DNA from: Gigaspora rosea
Taxonomy: Eukaryota; Glomeromycota; Glomeromycetes; Diversisporales; Gigasporaceae
DNA length: 64,000 bases
Assembly (NCBI GenBank): GCA_003550325.1
Contig: QKWP01000412.1
Span: forward strand, 251,406-315,405
Direction of reading: 5' to 3'
Shown: positions 24,084-34,466 of the stretch, one piece after another
How the letters are laid out: each line of letters starts with the position of its first letter
Numbering within the stretch: position 1 is the first letter of the stretch
The notes under the pieces: generated by a model
The model's database searches: none
Told to the model about the DNA's origin: nothing
What the model saw: the letters and a program-made list of their open reading frames with translations, nothing else
Made by a program: the position numbers and the translations under genes

Positions 24084-24739
24084 GTTTCGAGACAAGTTTA
24101 TGAATTCAATTATTTTAACACTCAATGAAATATTATTTTTATATCAATTTTAAAATCCTCAAATGAGTTATCCAGAATTATATAAATTTGCATTAAAAAG
24201 ATAATTTAAAGTGACTCTTCCTATACATTTTCGTGGCTTCCGATAACGTAAATCGTTTATATGAAATTAAGTTATGACATAATTTGTTTATACGTCAATC
24301 AAGATTAGTAATAAAAATATCCCGAGCCGTTGGGTATTAGCAGAAATGAAATTTCCGCTTGTGCATGTACAAATGCGGATCTGAGTATTTTTACTAAATA
24401 CCCCCGTGATCTTTATTTTCACCGCAATGAATTTATTGGGACAACGACGAATTTTTTAAGGTTTTGTTTATAACGTTACAAGTGTAAACAAGTGTAGACA
24501 AGTGTAGGTGGCGCTCGTGTGAAATCGATTCTCGTTTAATATTATCCTACTCCTTCGTCTTTCTAAATAGAAGTGACTAATTGATCGACGTATTGGCCGG
24601 CATGGTGATCGGTATTTTCCGGCTTACATCGGGATTTTTCGGTATGACATATTATTTTGAGTTTACGTGTCATTTATTTGATATGACTACATGACTACAT
24701 GACAGGGATCGTTACTATTAAAAATGTGAAAAACGATAG
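24084..24739. other. Upstream region of the alternative oxidase gene
   Basis: About 650 bp before the next transposable element, with no coding exons. The segment 24480-24510 has three 'aagtgtagacaagtgt'-like units. Any regulatory role is not evident from sequence. Confidence 0.4.
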
Positions 24740-24964
24740 TTAATTCGTGATCCGTCTGGGAACCAGTGAAAAGCATAGTAAATTGTGGTGATATGTTTTA
24801 CTATGTAATTGTTGCCTTTTTTGGAATCTGGCGTTTCCCCAAAGATAAATTAATTTCGGACGATGATTTTCAGACAACAATTCCATTGACGATATTCACA
24901 TATGATTGACTAATTCTGTGCAATCAAATATAATTCATGATCATACGCACATATGTACTTCTCT

Positions 24965-25068
24965 CATATGGGCGGATTTGATTCACATGATGATGGGTTG
25001 TTATATTGTACATCAGTAATGTACAATATAACAACCCCATCATCATATGAATCAAATCCGCCCATATG
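24965..25068. repeat. Near-perfect 49-bp-arm hairpin
   Basis: 'catatgggcggatttgattc', running through 'gatgggttgttatattgtac', faces its inverse complement with only a 5-base loop and one or two mismatches. Such an arrangement would extrude a strong hairpin or give double-stranded RNA if transcribed. Confidence 0.85.
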
Positions 25069-25381
25069 CTTTAGCACAAGAAAACCCCTATACTGTATTT
25101 GTAAATATACGCGCAAGGCATACTGTAGATATCAAGATTATTATTTAATAAAATAATATGTCAAAGTCGGATAAATGTTATAAATATTGTTATACTTTAA
25201 TTGCAAAATTGATACGTAGCGATTATCGTTATAATTAATATTTTAATACTGATAGCACGGAATTTTTAAATTATTATGCACGGAAATTTTGCAGAATTTG
25301 AACGAAATTGGCTATTTATTGCCGCAGAAAATCATCGTCCCTGAGCAGACCTTTCTTGAGCGCATAACAAACGTTGTAGAT

Positions 25382-25548
25382 GAGCATAATGGCAGCTGAA
25401 ACATTAAAATCGGCCTAGCGGATCGTGAGATATGGGCAATTTTGCCTTTACGATTTCTTTGTTTACATCATATAGTTGTGAAGACAAAAACACCCATATC
25501 TCACGATCCACTGGGCTAATTTTAATGTTTCAACTACCATTATGCTCG
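25382..25548. repeat. Second internal inverted repeat, arms ~58 bp
   Basis: 'gagcataatggcagctgaaa', continuing through 'cggatcgtgagatatgggc', pairs with its inverse near 25490-25548 around a ~50-base centre; several mismatches. Confidence 0.75.
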
Positions 25549-25670
25549 GAATTTTTCCCTCTACATCACCTGTTATGCGCACAAGGGAGGTTTACTTAGT
25601 TGATACTTAGGAAAACGCCAGATTTTGAAAAAGATGATTTTTCACTTCCCAGGCGGATCACGAATTAATT

Positions 25671-26682
25671 ATACTTTCATTTTTTTTTTTTTTTTAAATA
25701 TTAAAGGTGAGACCTTTATACTTTCATTTTTAAAATAGCATCGTGTGATAATTTATATATCGTGATTATCAAATCTAGGGATGTGAATATATATTTTTGT
25801 TGTTAGTTGAGTTAGTTGAGGCAGATTTTTAAGTTACACAAAATTTAAAGTGCACTCCGAAGTTAATAACATCGGGAAATTATAAAAAAAAATAAAATTT
25901 ATATATTGAGTTATAATAATTATTTTTTATAATTGTTAATGATATGATGATATGATTACTTTTTTTATAAAAATATATGTTGTATAACTTAAAAATTTGG
26001 GTATATACGTATAAATCATTAAATAACCATATCGCATTTGATTTTATTAGTTGAGGCACTGACACTTTACGTAAATATAACCTCCCCAGAGTCAATCATT
26101 TGACAATTGCAAGTTCTAAAGTAAAATATATGATGTTCGCCCGAGTGAATTAAGAGTTTAATTTATATTGTTGATTACTTTAAAACTTGTAATCGTCAAA
26201 TGATTGACTTTGTGCGAATGGAGCTCAAAAAACTAGTATCCATTAAGAGTTCCATTCGCAGCTCCATTGGGTTCCATTGAGTTCCATTGCCAACCTTGGA
26301 GGTAGGCTATATTCACGTAATAAGTGTTCAGTTCCCTTTGAATACAAATTAATTGAAGTGGGTAAAGTGGTAAATTTAACGTAGAGGTCTAAAAGTTATA
26401 TCCCATTTCCCGACGGTCATTTTCATTTACTCGATATCATGCAGGTGATCATAAATGCCACGTAGAGGAATTGACTTGAAATAGATAACGGGTAGCGCAA
26501 AAGTCATCTTCACGTGAAAAATTATGATTGGTCATTATTGTTACACGAATTTGATTGGTTATAAGTAAACGGATCGTAAATCGAGCATTTAGAGACACAC
26601 CCACTTTACCTCTGGTGATAGTAACTACTTGGACCCTCTGGTAGTTTCTCATTTACAAGTAATATAATAAACATTAAAAGAA
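25671..26682. other. Spacer upstream of LSM7
   Basis: A poly-T run lies at 25679-25696 and an hAT-style terminus 'tagggatgtgaa' occurs near 25785 without a recognisable partner. 'gttccattgrgttccatt' tandem units lie at about 26250-26290. No coding exons were identified. Confidence 0.4.
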
Positions 26683-27195
26683 ATGTCTGATAGGGTAAGG
26701 ATTTATTTTAAAAGTTTTTATACATCTATCGCGTTTTAATTTTCTATTACTATTTTACACCATTTCACTATAACTATTCTATCCCCGGTTAATGACAGGG
26801 CAGAGGCAGAGGTGGTGCAACACGAGGTAGAGGCGGTAGAGACGGTCGTTCTGGAAGAGGTGGTTACTCAGCCTTTGGAGGTGGTGATAAACCTAAGAAA
26901 GAATCAATACTTGATCTTTCGAAATATATGGACAAAAAAATACGAGTTAAATTTAATGGTGGACGCGAAGGTTAGCCAATTTTTATTTCTCAATGCGTAC
27001 ATATGTAGTTAAATAATTTATAAATAGATCTTTTTTGTTCACTGTATTGGAATTCTGGAATAATAGTAACTGGATCATTGAAAGGTTATGACCCTTTACT
27101 GAATCTAGTACTCGATGATACTGAAGAACAACTGAGAGGTATGGCAAAAAAAAACTTTATCACGAATTATAAACAACCTTTTTTTTGTTTTTATT

Positions 27196-27231
<36 letters not shown>

Positions 27232-27380
27232 AATCTGTCTTTCTATTAGATCCGGAAACCAACCATTTGTCAGATGATGTTAGGTCATTAGGATTAATCG
27301 TTTGTCGTGGTCCTGCCGTAATATTAATATCACCAGTTGATGGAACAGAAGAAATTGCAAATCCTTTTGTGCAAGAATAA
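26683..27380 (+). CDS. LSM7: U6 snRNA-associated Sm-like protein LSM7
   Basis: Four exons, 26683-26694, 26799-26970, 27067-27138 and 27250-27380, encode 128 residues. LSM7 is a subunit of the heptameric LSM2-8 ring (U6 snRNP, nucleus) and the LSM1-7 ring (mRNA decapping, cytoplasm). The Sm1 motif covers about 'SILDLSKYMDKKIRVKFNGG' to 'VTGSLKGYDPLLNLVLDDT', and the Sm2 motif 'LGLIVCRGPAVILISPVDG' gives the expected beta-strand pair with the R-G RNA-binding step. An N-terminal RGG/GRG-rich stretch of about 20 residues precedes the Sm fold. The first exon has only 12 coding bases, four codons. A (TA)n microsatellite lies in intron 3 at about 27196-27228. Confidence 0.93.
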
Positions 27381-28382
27381 TTACTAATTAGCCAGGGCGG
27401 CCCCCAAAAGTGCGGGTCAGCCACAGCTGCCGCAATAAATTTGATCTCAAGTTCCAGAACCCATATCCAAGAACATGAAAAGATCTTAATTATGCGTAAT
27501 CTTCTTTTGAAAATCGTAGAGCACTATTAGACGAAGCAAATATGAAAATTAAAACAAGCCGTTTTTTAATTTTATAAAAACTTATAAAAGGTTTCAAAAT
27601 TTGACGGTTGAATTATAAACCTTTATTTTGTATGGCCTTATGTAAGGTGTATACCACGATTTACTTAATTTTATTTCAAGTTAGATTTACATAAATGTAA
27701 TTTTGAATACAAATATTTTTAAACATAATAATTGTTCCAGCTACACGAGCATGTTCGAAGAATTATGTTAGATTAGTTGAATACACAAGTATCCATCCGG
27801 ATGATTAACGAGGTCTGGTTATGAATATTCGAAGGTCCAAGTACTAATGATCTTCAGCCAAATTATATTTGATGCCGAGATTAAAAACGGAATAGCGTTG
27901 TGGTAAAAAATCAACTTGTTCGGGACACCAAATTGGAAGACTCTATGCTAAAACATATTTCCAGCACCCGGCTTCGATGACTACTGTAACTAGGGACTGA
28001 AACATCATAGGACAATGTGTTTGAACTATATTATAACGAATAATATTGTTTATAGTCTACAATATGACGCATATGATTCATGCAATATTACATCTTCTTC
28101 ACACATTCCTGATTTGCCTGACATAAAGGCGGATTAATATATATAATTTTTTTTACATCACTTCGGTTCAGATTACATCATAGTAAATTATTTTTTTGGA
28201 AAATTTGATTACTAAATAATCACGTGAAAAGAGCGGTTTCCTTTTTCGCGTGAAAAGAAATGATTCTTGTGTGAAAAAAAATTAATTTCTGCGATAATTA
28301 TAATTTGCCTTTATTAGTAACGATATAAGGGAGTGTATAAGGATAAATATAATAAATTCTGAAACGAAAAACTACCACATAT

Positions 28383-28437
<55 letters not shown>

Positions 28438-28447
28438 AAATAATTAA
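27381..28447. other. Spacer between LSM7 and the DUF2015-like gene
   Basis: It contains a CCAGGGCGGCCCCC repeat terminus at 27393-27430 that is the inverse of the one near 3050. A ~52-base uninterrupted A run lies at 28384-28436, immediately beyond the 3' end of the DUF2015-like gene. No exons were recognised. Confidence 0.5.
28384..28436. repeat. Homopolymer A run (~52 bases)
   Basis: A single uninterrupted A tract. It could be the tail of a degraded retroposon or simple slippage; there is no flanking target duplication that I can see. Its exact length is likely unreliable in draft sequence. Confidence 0.8.
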
Positions 28448-28919
28448 TTAAGAGAAAGTAACTAATTTAGGATCCCGTGGTACCCCCGTCTGAGGATCAA
28501 TATTATTGGTTTTAAATTTCCTTTGCATTCTGAATAATCTTGCCTGATCAAAATTCAGGCCTTCAGCTTCCATAATTCGTTTGATTTCCGCCGCATCTTC
28601 TAACCCTGAACGGTTATCTCCATCAGCAATGTTTTGGCGAAGGTCAAAAGATTCTGATGTTAGCCCACCTTCAATATCATTTTGAAATGAATTTGTGGAA
28701 AAAATAGCAGGCAAACGTTGATAACGTCGATTTAAATAAGGGAGTTTTGCAAATATTGCTTTGCGATAATAGAATGTAACTTATTTAAATTGCAAAACAG
28801 AAAAATTAATAAATTTAATGAAATAAAATAATATACTATATATTTTGTACAAACTACAACTTACCTAACACCAAAAACAAAAGGATAAGAAAGAGAAAGC
28901 CCAGCATATCTCTCGCCAT
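28448..28919 (-). CDS. DUF2015-like small fungal membrane-anchored protein
   Basis: Two exons on the minus strand, 28865-28919 and 28448-28779, encode 128 residues. The first exon gives a strongly hydrophobic N terminus ('MLGFLFLILLFLVLG'), a signal anchor. The rest contains 'FQNDIEGGLTSESFDLRQNI' and 'GLNFDQARLFRMQRKFKTNN', then 'PRDPKLVTFS' at the end. This pattern matches my recollection of the fungal DUF2015 family, a single-anchor protein of unknown function. No catalytic motif is visible. The gene shares a 185-bp divergent promoter with the ERG26-like gene. Confidence 0.78.
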
Positions 28920-29104
28920 GATTTGCTAACCGAGACAAGGTTGAGATTCGGGAAAACAGGATTTCATGCTTACCACGGAAGTTAGTTAAACATATGTTTA
29001 TATTTGGTAATTTTAAGTGGCTGTGATTTGTGACACATTTTTATTGGTCGAAATTTCGAGATAAACAACTCGACAAAAAAACGAAAAAAAAATCCGGTTT
29101 ATCA
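28920..29104. promoter_or_regulatory. Divergent promoter, DUF2015-like / ERG26-like
   Basis: Only 185 bp separate the two start codons. The ERG26 frame is open upstream to about 29030, but the ATG at 29105 places the Rossmann glycine motif at the usual distance, so this stretch is most likely untranslated. Confidence 0.5.
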
Positions 29105-30404
29105 ATGTCAGACAATTACTTGGTAATTGGAGGTGAAGGTTTTTTGGGACGATGGGTCGTAGAAATGCTTCTTAAGCGTGGCGAAAAAAATGTATCAGTT
29201 TTTGACATTGCACAACGATACTTTGATAAAGAGGTTACTTATTATGAGGGTAACCTTAGTAATTACAATGACATTGATGACGCCATTCGTAAAAGCAATG
29301 CTACGAGCGTGATTCATACAGCATCTCCGCATTATGGTGGAGCCCCTAAAGAATTATTCTGGAAGGTTAACGTTGATGGAACAAAAAATGTTATCGATTC
29401 TTGTGTTGCTAATGGTGTTAAAAAATTGGTGTATACTAGTAGTTCAAGTGTAATCTACGACGGAATTAACGAAATAATTAATGCTGACGAGACTACACCT
29501 TATCCGGAAATACCTATGGATGTTTATAATGAAACAAAGGTATCATTCACCATCTATATTTTTCCATCTCTATTTTTATTAATCAAGGTATTTGGTTATC
29601 TGATTCAGGCAAAGGGTGAAAGGCTTGTGATTGAAGCAAATGGAACTAACGGCCTTCTTACGTGTGCCGTTCGTCCAAGTAGTATTTTTGGGTGAATATT
29701 TATCCTGTTTTACTAATTACAGAGTTAGAAAAAAATAATAATTCAGAAATCTACTATTAGGAAAACGGGGAATATATTTATATAATACAAGTTTATTAAT
29801 CATTTTTATTTATAATGTCATTATCATTCAAGTCCAAATGATAAACAGTTTCTTCCAGCAGCACTTAATGTTATGCGTCAAGGGCAAACAAAATTTCAAA
29901 TTGGCGATAATTCCAATCTAATTGACTGGACCTATGTTGAAAATGTCGCTCATGCACATTTATTGGCTTCTGATAAATTATTTGATGGAAGTCCGGTCGC
30001 AGGAGAGGTATAAAAAGAATAATTGTAGTTAATCTTTTATGGTTATAATATCTAATTATTAATTATCAAATGTATATTTTTTCTTTTATAAAAAAAAGGT
30101 ATTTATTATCACAAATGATACACCGGTACCATTCTGGGACTTGTTAAGATTTGTGTGGGCTCAATTTGGACACTATCCACCATACATTATTAAATTTCCA
30201 AAATCAGCAGGTTTTATCATTGCATCATTGGCTGAGTTAGCAAGCTATTTTACAGGAAAAGAGCCTGGATTTACAAGACAGAGAGTAAGATATAGTTGTA
30301 ATAATAGATATTTTAATATTGACAAAGCAAAAAAATTGTTAGGGTATGAACCTATAGTTGATTTAGAAGAAGGTGTAAAAAGAGCTTGTCAAAGCGTTAA
30401 ATAA
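29105..30404 (+). CDS. ERG26: ERG26-like sterol-4-alpha-carboxylate 3-dehydrogenase (3-beta-HSD family)
   Basis: Four exons, 29105-29539, 29609-29691, 29833-30007 and 30099-30404, give 332 residues. The family oxidises and decarboxylates C4-carboxysterols with NAD(P)+ during sterol C4-demethylation at the ER, working with ERG25 and ERG27. The N-terminal Rossmann motif GGEGFLG (9-15) and the catalytic YNETK (Y141, K145, at the end of exon 1) are present, as is the 'SSSSVIYDG' serine segment before it. 'IDWTYVENVAHAHLLA' is the typical 3-beta-HSD signature. A C-terminal region with a hydrophobic 'GFIIASLAELASYF' fits membrane association. Other 3-beta-HSD/epimerase activities are possible, but similarity to ERG26 is strongest to my eye. 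Confidence 0.85.
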
Positions 30405-30769
30405 ATGTTTTTAAAAATTGTTAATACTAAATACGCTACAGTCTTTTTGATTGTTTATTAGTTTCAGTGACAGAAAAATTCTTGTCACATAATTAAATTG
30501 CAAAAATGTTATCCGTGTAATGTTAACAGAAAGAAGAATTGCGCGTTTTTCCAATTGCGTACATTATTATTTTTTTTATCCGGTAGTAAACATGGCGAAA
30601 GCGGGACAGATTTACTTAGTTAATTCGGGCAAGGTTTGTATTACACAGGACGTAATTGCCGTTTATTGGCAAAAATTTTAGTTAATTCTTTAGTTTGAGT
30701 TACTATACAAACTAACTAAAATCAAAAATTAATACAGTAGTAATAATAATAGTTACAAATTATTAAAAA
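30405..30769. other. Spacer after the ERG26-like gene
   Basis: No gene was recognised. AT-rich sequence leads into the left arm of the nested transposable element below. Confidence 0.4.
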
Positions 30770-30936
30770 AAAAACAAACTATTTTTTAAGAATTGGAGGG
30801 TATTAGTAGAAACCAAGCAAATTGTTTTAAGTAATTTTTTTTTTTTTAACTTTAAAATATTTATATTTTAATAACTATTAAACCATACTTGATAAAAAAT
30901 TTTTTTTAGTTCTATAAGTTATAAAATTGCTTTATC

Positions 30937-31323
30937 TTTTTTTTTGTTTTTTTTTTATTCTTTGACGGTCTCGCTAGTGCTTAGCTAGGTTAATTACATA
31001 ATTTAAATCTACGAAGAGAAAAAACCTATCTAACTTATCCACCTATTATATAAGCCTAACCTTATTCGGCTGCTTCAAGGAGTGCCCACATACGACCTGT
31101 CGCACCAACTTCTGAAAGCTGGGTCTCAACGTCAAAACACCATCAAGAACCATACCACTATGGTTTCCTACCAGTTTTAATAAAATTTTCCATTGCAACT
31201 ATTGTTGCCTGGCTCATATTTAACAATGAGACAACTCTTTTCCCTTCTTTCTGCCTCCTTATCGAGTTGGGGTTTTCTTGATTCGGATGAGAGCTTGGCC
31301 CTACTCTCATACCTTTATTATTC
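30937..31323 (-). mobile_element. Poly-A retroposon, 387 bp, with 17-bp target duplication
   Basis: Flanking direct repeats TATAAAATTGCTTTATC at 30920-30936 and 31324-31340 are identical. The plus-strand poly-T at the left edge (30934-30958) is the A tail of a minus-strand insertion. The GC-richer body starts, on the minus strand, 'ggtatgagagtagggccaag'. No tRNA B box was found, so its origin is unclear. Confidence 0.75.
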
Positions 31324-31471
31324 TATAAAATTGCTTTATCAAGATTGGTTTAATAGTTGTTAAAATATATATTTCAATTTAAAGTTTAAAAAAAATTTAC
31401 TAAAAATAATTTGCTTGGTTTCACTAACATTTTTCAATTATCTAATTTTTCAAATAGCAGATTTTTTTTTT

Positions 31472-32519
31472 TTTTTTTCCAAGTCAAAGTGCCCACCTCG
31501 GGGAAGAGCTTTTTTATTCAAGATAATCAGACCCCGGACGCCCTACATGGAGGAACATCCGACATTTGTACATTGACAAGAGTACAACTAGCCTCACCTG
31601 CAACTTTTGGTTGCCTATTTAAGTAGCCACCCGAAGGTTCTACACTAGCTGTCATACCTGCAACCCACATACTGGCATTGCCTATTTAAACCCTCTGATC
31701 CTTGCCTCCTGTCAGCCCGTCTTGTATCACCGGAACACTGTTCCGGATGCTAACCAGTCCCCCTTAGGACTAGTTTATCCCGGTGGGAAACTTGGTAGAG
31801 CGGTCCCTGTCCCACACAGGTATCATCTACACTTCGGTAGCGTACGCATTTGCCAAAACCAACACTTGCAGTTAGAGGTGGTTACCTAACCGCTATCACT
31901 ACCTACTTCTGCTCTTGTAGAGTTCACCTGACCCCAGTACCGTCCTATTCTTCTTTCGGTTTCTTTCCCCCGAAAGCTCCGGTTGCCTTCCTACTTCCAA
32001 TCTGAGGACCCAGAAAGGTTGGTCTGCCCTGGCGAATCCAGAAGCTCCCTCCCCCTGGTACATGATTCTAAAGCACATGTCCTTTTCCTCCGGTGCGACC
32101 CCCGGTGGTCCGGTTGGTAGGGCCCGCCATAAGCCCTTTTGTCGTAAGTCCGCTTCTGGTCAGTCCACTACTGGTCAGTCCCCGTCCGATTCCTATTAAA
32201 TACCGTCGAAAGTCCGGTTACCTCTCTACTCGGGACTTGCCAAGTATGGTTTCCCTTTGTTCTACGGTTCTGTGTGTAACACAGTGCCTGCGCTCCCCAG
32301 GATCTACACGCCCCAGTTCTGTGCGTAACACAGCGCCAAAGCTCCCAATACGAGTTGGTATAACCTAGGAAACAGATTTGTAAATTCGAGCTAAGAATCC
32401 GGGTTACCGTAACACAGGTAAATTCTTCGAAATCGTCTTCAGTGGGATTCGAACTCTGTACCTTTGCTACAACTACTTGGGAATGACAACTATCCAACTA
32501 TACTATGTCACCACACCCC
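31472..32519 (-). mobile_element. tRNA-derived SINE, ~1.05 kb, with 16-bp target duplication
   Basis: On the minus strand the 5' end carries RNA polymerase III promoter elements: an A box TAGTATAGTTGG (32505-32494) about 15 nt from the end, and a B box AGTTCGAATCC (32455-32445). The 3' end is a poly-A tail (plus-strand poly-T near 31462-31478). Flanking AGCAGATTTTTTTTTT occurs at 31456-31471 and 32520-32535. The body is distinctly GC-richer than its surroundings and has an internal direct repeat with 'ctgtgygtaacacagygcc' (about 32270 and 32321). A kilobase body is long for a SINE. The plus-strand frame at 32093-32368 is not considered coding. Confidence 0.82.
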
Positions 32520-32689
32520 AGCAGATTTTTTTTTTAAATAACTGAGAACTAAGGTTATAATAAATTTTAATTTAAAAATAATTAAAAAAGATTTTTTAAC
32601 CTTGACTCTTAATATAAAGCTTAAAAACTATTGAAAAGTAGTTGGTTAAAGATTTTTGTTAATGATTTATTAAAAAGGGAATAGAAATT

Positions 32690-33261
32690 TGGCACACCCT
32701 GATTCCAACCAATCAAATCACACAATTTTGTAGACAAAAAATTTATTTTTAAAAATTAAAAATTTTATTAGTAAAATATAAAAATAAATAAGCAATGACA
32801 AAACATATAATATAAAATTTTATTTTAAAAAACTTTTTCTAAGTCATAAAGATAGATTGTCTTAGTAAAAAAAACGTTTTATAAGAAACAACTAAAATTT
32901 CCAATATTAGCACATATAAAACTTTTTTTACTAATTTAATCTATATTTATGTTTTATGTATTATATATAAAATTTTACGCTAAACAACTTTTTCTAAGTT
33001 AAAAAGTAGATTGTTTTAGTAAAAATAAAGTTTTATATGTGCTAACTTTTGAAAATTTTGATTTTTCTTATTAAACGTTTTTTTACTAAGACAATCTATT
33101 TTTTTAACTTAAAAAAAGTTGTTTAGAATAAAATTTTACATTAAATAATGTGCTATTTTATATATATTTTATACATTATTAAGTAAAATTTTTAATTTTT
33201 AAAAAATAAAATTTTTATTTACAAAATCATGCGATTTGATTGGTCAAAATCAGGGTGTGAC
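32690..33261. mobile_element. MITE-like element, ~570 bp, 33-bp inverted ends
   Basis: The left end 'tggcacaccctgattccaac', continuing 'caatcaaatca', matches the inverse of the right end 'gatttgattggtcaaaatca', continuing 'gggtgtgaca'. The interior repeats 'aaactttttctaagt' and 'tagattgtcttagtaaaa' blocks in both orientations. Non-coding. Confidence 0.72.
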
Positions 33262-33342
33262 AAATTTTTATTCTCTAATAAAAATCAAACTTTAATAAAC
33301 TATTAGTTTTTTAAATTATTATACAGTATATATATCAGATAT

Positions 33343-33623
33343 TAGGAATCTGCAAATTAATTTGATCTTCAAATATTTGAATCAAATATTTGATCAAATT
33401 CAAATTCAAATTTGACTATATTTGATTTGATCAAATTCAAATATGGCCAAATTTGATTTGGCTTGACAAATATTTGATTTTAGAAAATTACTATTAAAAA
33501 TTCAAATTCAATCAAATTCAAATTCAAATATTTGAATCCAATCAAATTCAAATCAGGATCAATTGATTTGATCAAATTCAAATTGATCCAATATTTGATT
33601 TGATTTGAATTTGAGAAACCCTA
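33343..33623. mobile_element. ATTTGA-rich terminal-inverted-repeat element (copy 1)
   Basis: The ends are TAGGAATCTGCAAATT and the inverse of AATTTGAGAAACCCTA. The interior consists almost entirely of 'caaattcaaat' and 'atttgatttga' motifs. It aligns along its length with 43240-43525. A clear 8-bp target duplication is not preserved at this copy. Confidence 0.7.
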
Positions 33624-34169
33624 CTGGGCATCTAGTACAAGGGTTATACTTTATGTATTTTAGCAAACCCCCAAAATTTAGGAAGTAAAAAACAGTTTGT
33701 TGTAATTATTTTGGCATCTACGGTAGTAATCTTATTTAAATTAACTTTTTTTTAAAATAAAGCTCTTAGTAAGGTGCATCTAACAAAAAAAGTTCATTCA
33801 ATTTTAATTACTGGATCAAAAGTTACTGTATTTAAATAAATATAGATGACAAAGAAGAGAACTGTTGCACTTATTATTTATAATAGCTAGTATGCAATTT
33901 ATTAGCATTAGTATGTTCTTATCATATATTTTATAAATGTGACAAATTTTATAGCAGATAGGCAAAAATTAATAAAGTATTTATTGGTTCACTTGGATAT
34001 GGACTTATTGTTTTTTAATGTATATATCCATATCCTATGTTAAAAATTTTTCTTGGAAAAAATGTGACCATTGGTCACGGTCAGTCAATTTTTTACTTGA
34101 TTGTTTCTATATACTAACGAACTTTTGAATATTTCCGTTCTTGTATAAAATTTATCAAACATATCAAAC
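33624..34169. other. AT-rich spacer
   Basis: No exons, inverted repeats or homopolymers worth naming were recognised. Confidence 0.4.
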
Positions 34170-34357
34170 ATGCAATCCATTGATTCATTGAGAGAATTAA
34201 ATGCAAGCTCTTAGCTGAGATTGTAGAGCTTAGGAAGGAGAATGCCGAGATTAAGAGCAAAAATGCTGAGCTTAAAGATAAGAATGCTGAGATCCTTGAT
34301 CTCAAAAGAAAGCTTGCTGAGATTGAGTCCGAGAAAGTTGAGCTTAAGGAGAGATGA
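34170..34357 (+). pseudogene. Coiled-coil (Leu/Glu/Lys heptad) protein fragment
   Basis: A short frame from ATG 34170 ('MQSIDSLRELNA') is cut by a stop after 14 codons. A +1 shift of frame continues into about 48 residues of strong heptad pattern ('LAEIVELRKENAEIKSKNAE' and on) that ends at TGA 34355-34357. A single missing base near 34203 explains the break. The heptad style belongs to a large repetitive family I associate with this fungal group. Truncated and presumed non-functional. Confidence 0.55.
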
Positions 34358-34434
34358 ACTTGTACAAAAAACATTTATTCGAGAAATGAGTGAAAAAGTA
34401 ATAAAAAATAATGAAATTAGAGGAATAATATTGG

Positions 34435-34466
<32 letters not shown>

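Larger units (their letters stand above)
24740..25670. mobile_element. Compound foldback element, ~930 bp, with two internal hairpins
   Basis: The outer arms 'gttaattcgtgatccgtctg' (24739 on) and the inverse of 'caggcggatcacgaattaat' (to 25669) match. They continue inward through GTGAAAA and 'gaatctggcgttt'. Inside are a near-perfect hairpin at 24965-25068 and a second foldback at 25382-25548. No transposase frame was seen. It may be one element with nested palindromes or successive insertions. Confidence 0.65.
30770..32545. mobile_element. Palindromic element split by two retroposon insertions
   Basis: The left arm (about 30770-30920: 'aaaccaagcaaattgtttta', 'aactttaaaatatttatatt', 'aactattaaaccatacttga') pairs with the right arm at about 31335-31460 plus 32536-32545. 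The 387-bp retroposon sits at its centre and the 1-kb SINE sits in its right arm. Removing both gives a single foldback of about 320 bp. Order of events: palindrome first, then the two insertions. Confidence 0.65.

Noticed and set aside
23547..24125. Longer N terminus for the alternative oxidase
   Set aside because: The upstream part of the frame begins with TTG, not ATG; the first ATG at 24083 also starts a proper mitochondrial presequence.
32093..32497. Open frames of 91 and 109 codons on opposite strands
   Set aside because: They lie entirely in the SINE body, overlap each other, and have no protein-like features. GC-rich sequence gives long chance frames.
32440..32519. A free-standing tRNA gene
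   Set aside because: The A and B boxes are good, but the sequence continues into a 1-kb A-tailed element with target duplications, and no complete cloverleaf with an acceptor stem was found. It is a SINE head.
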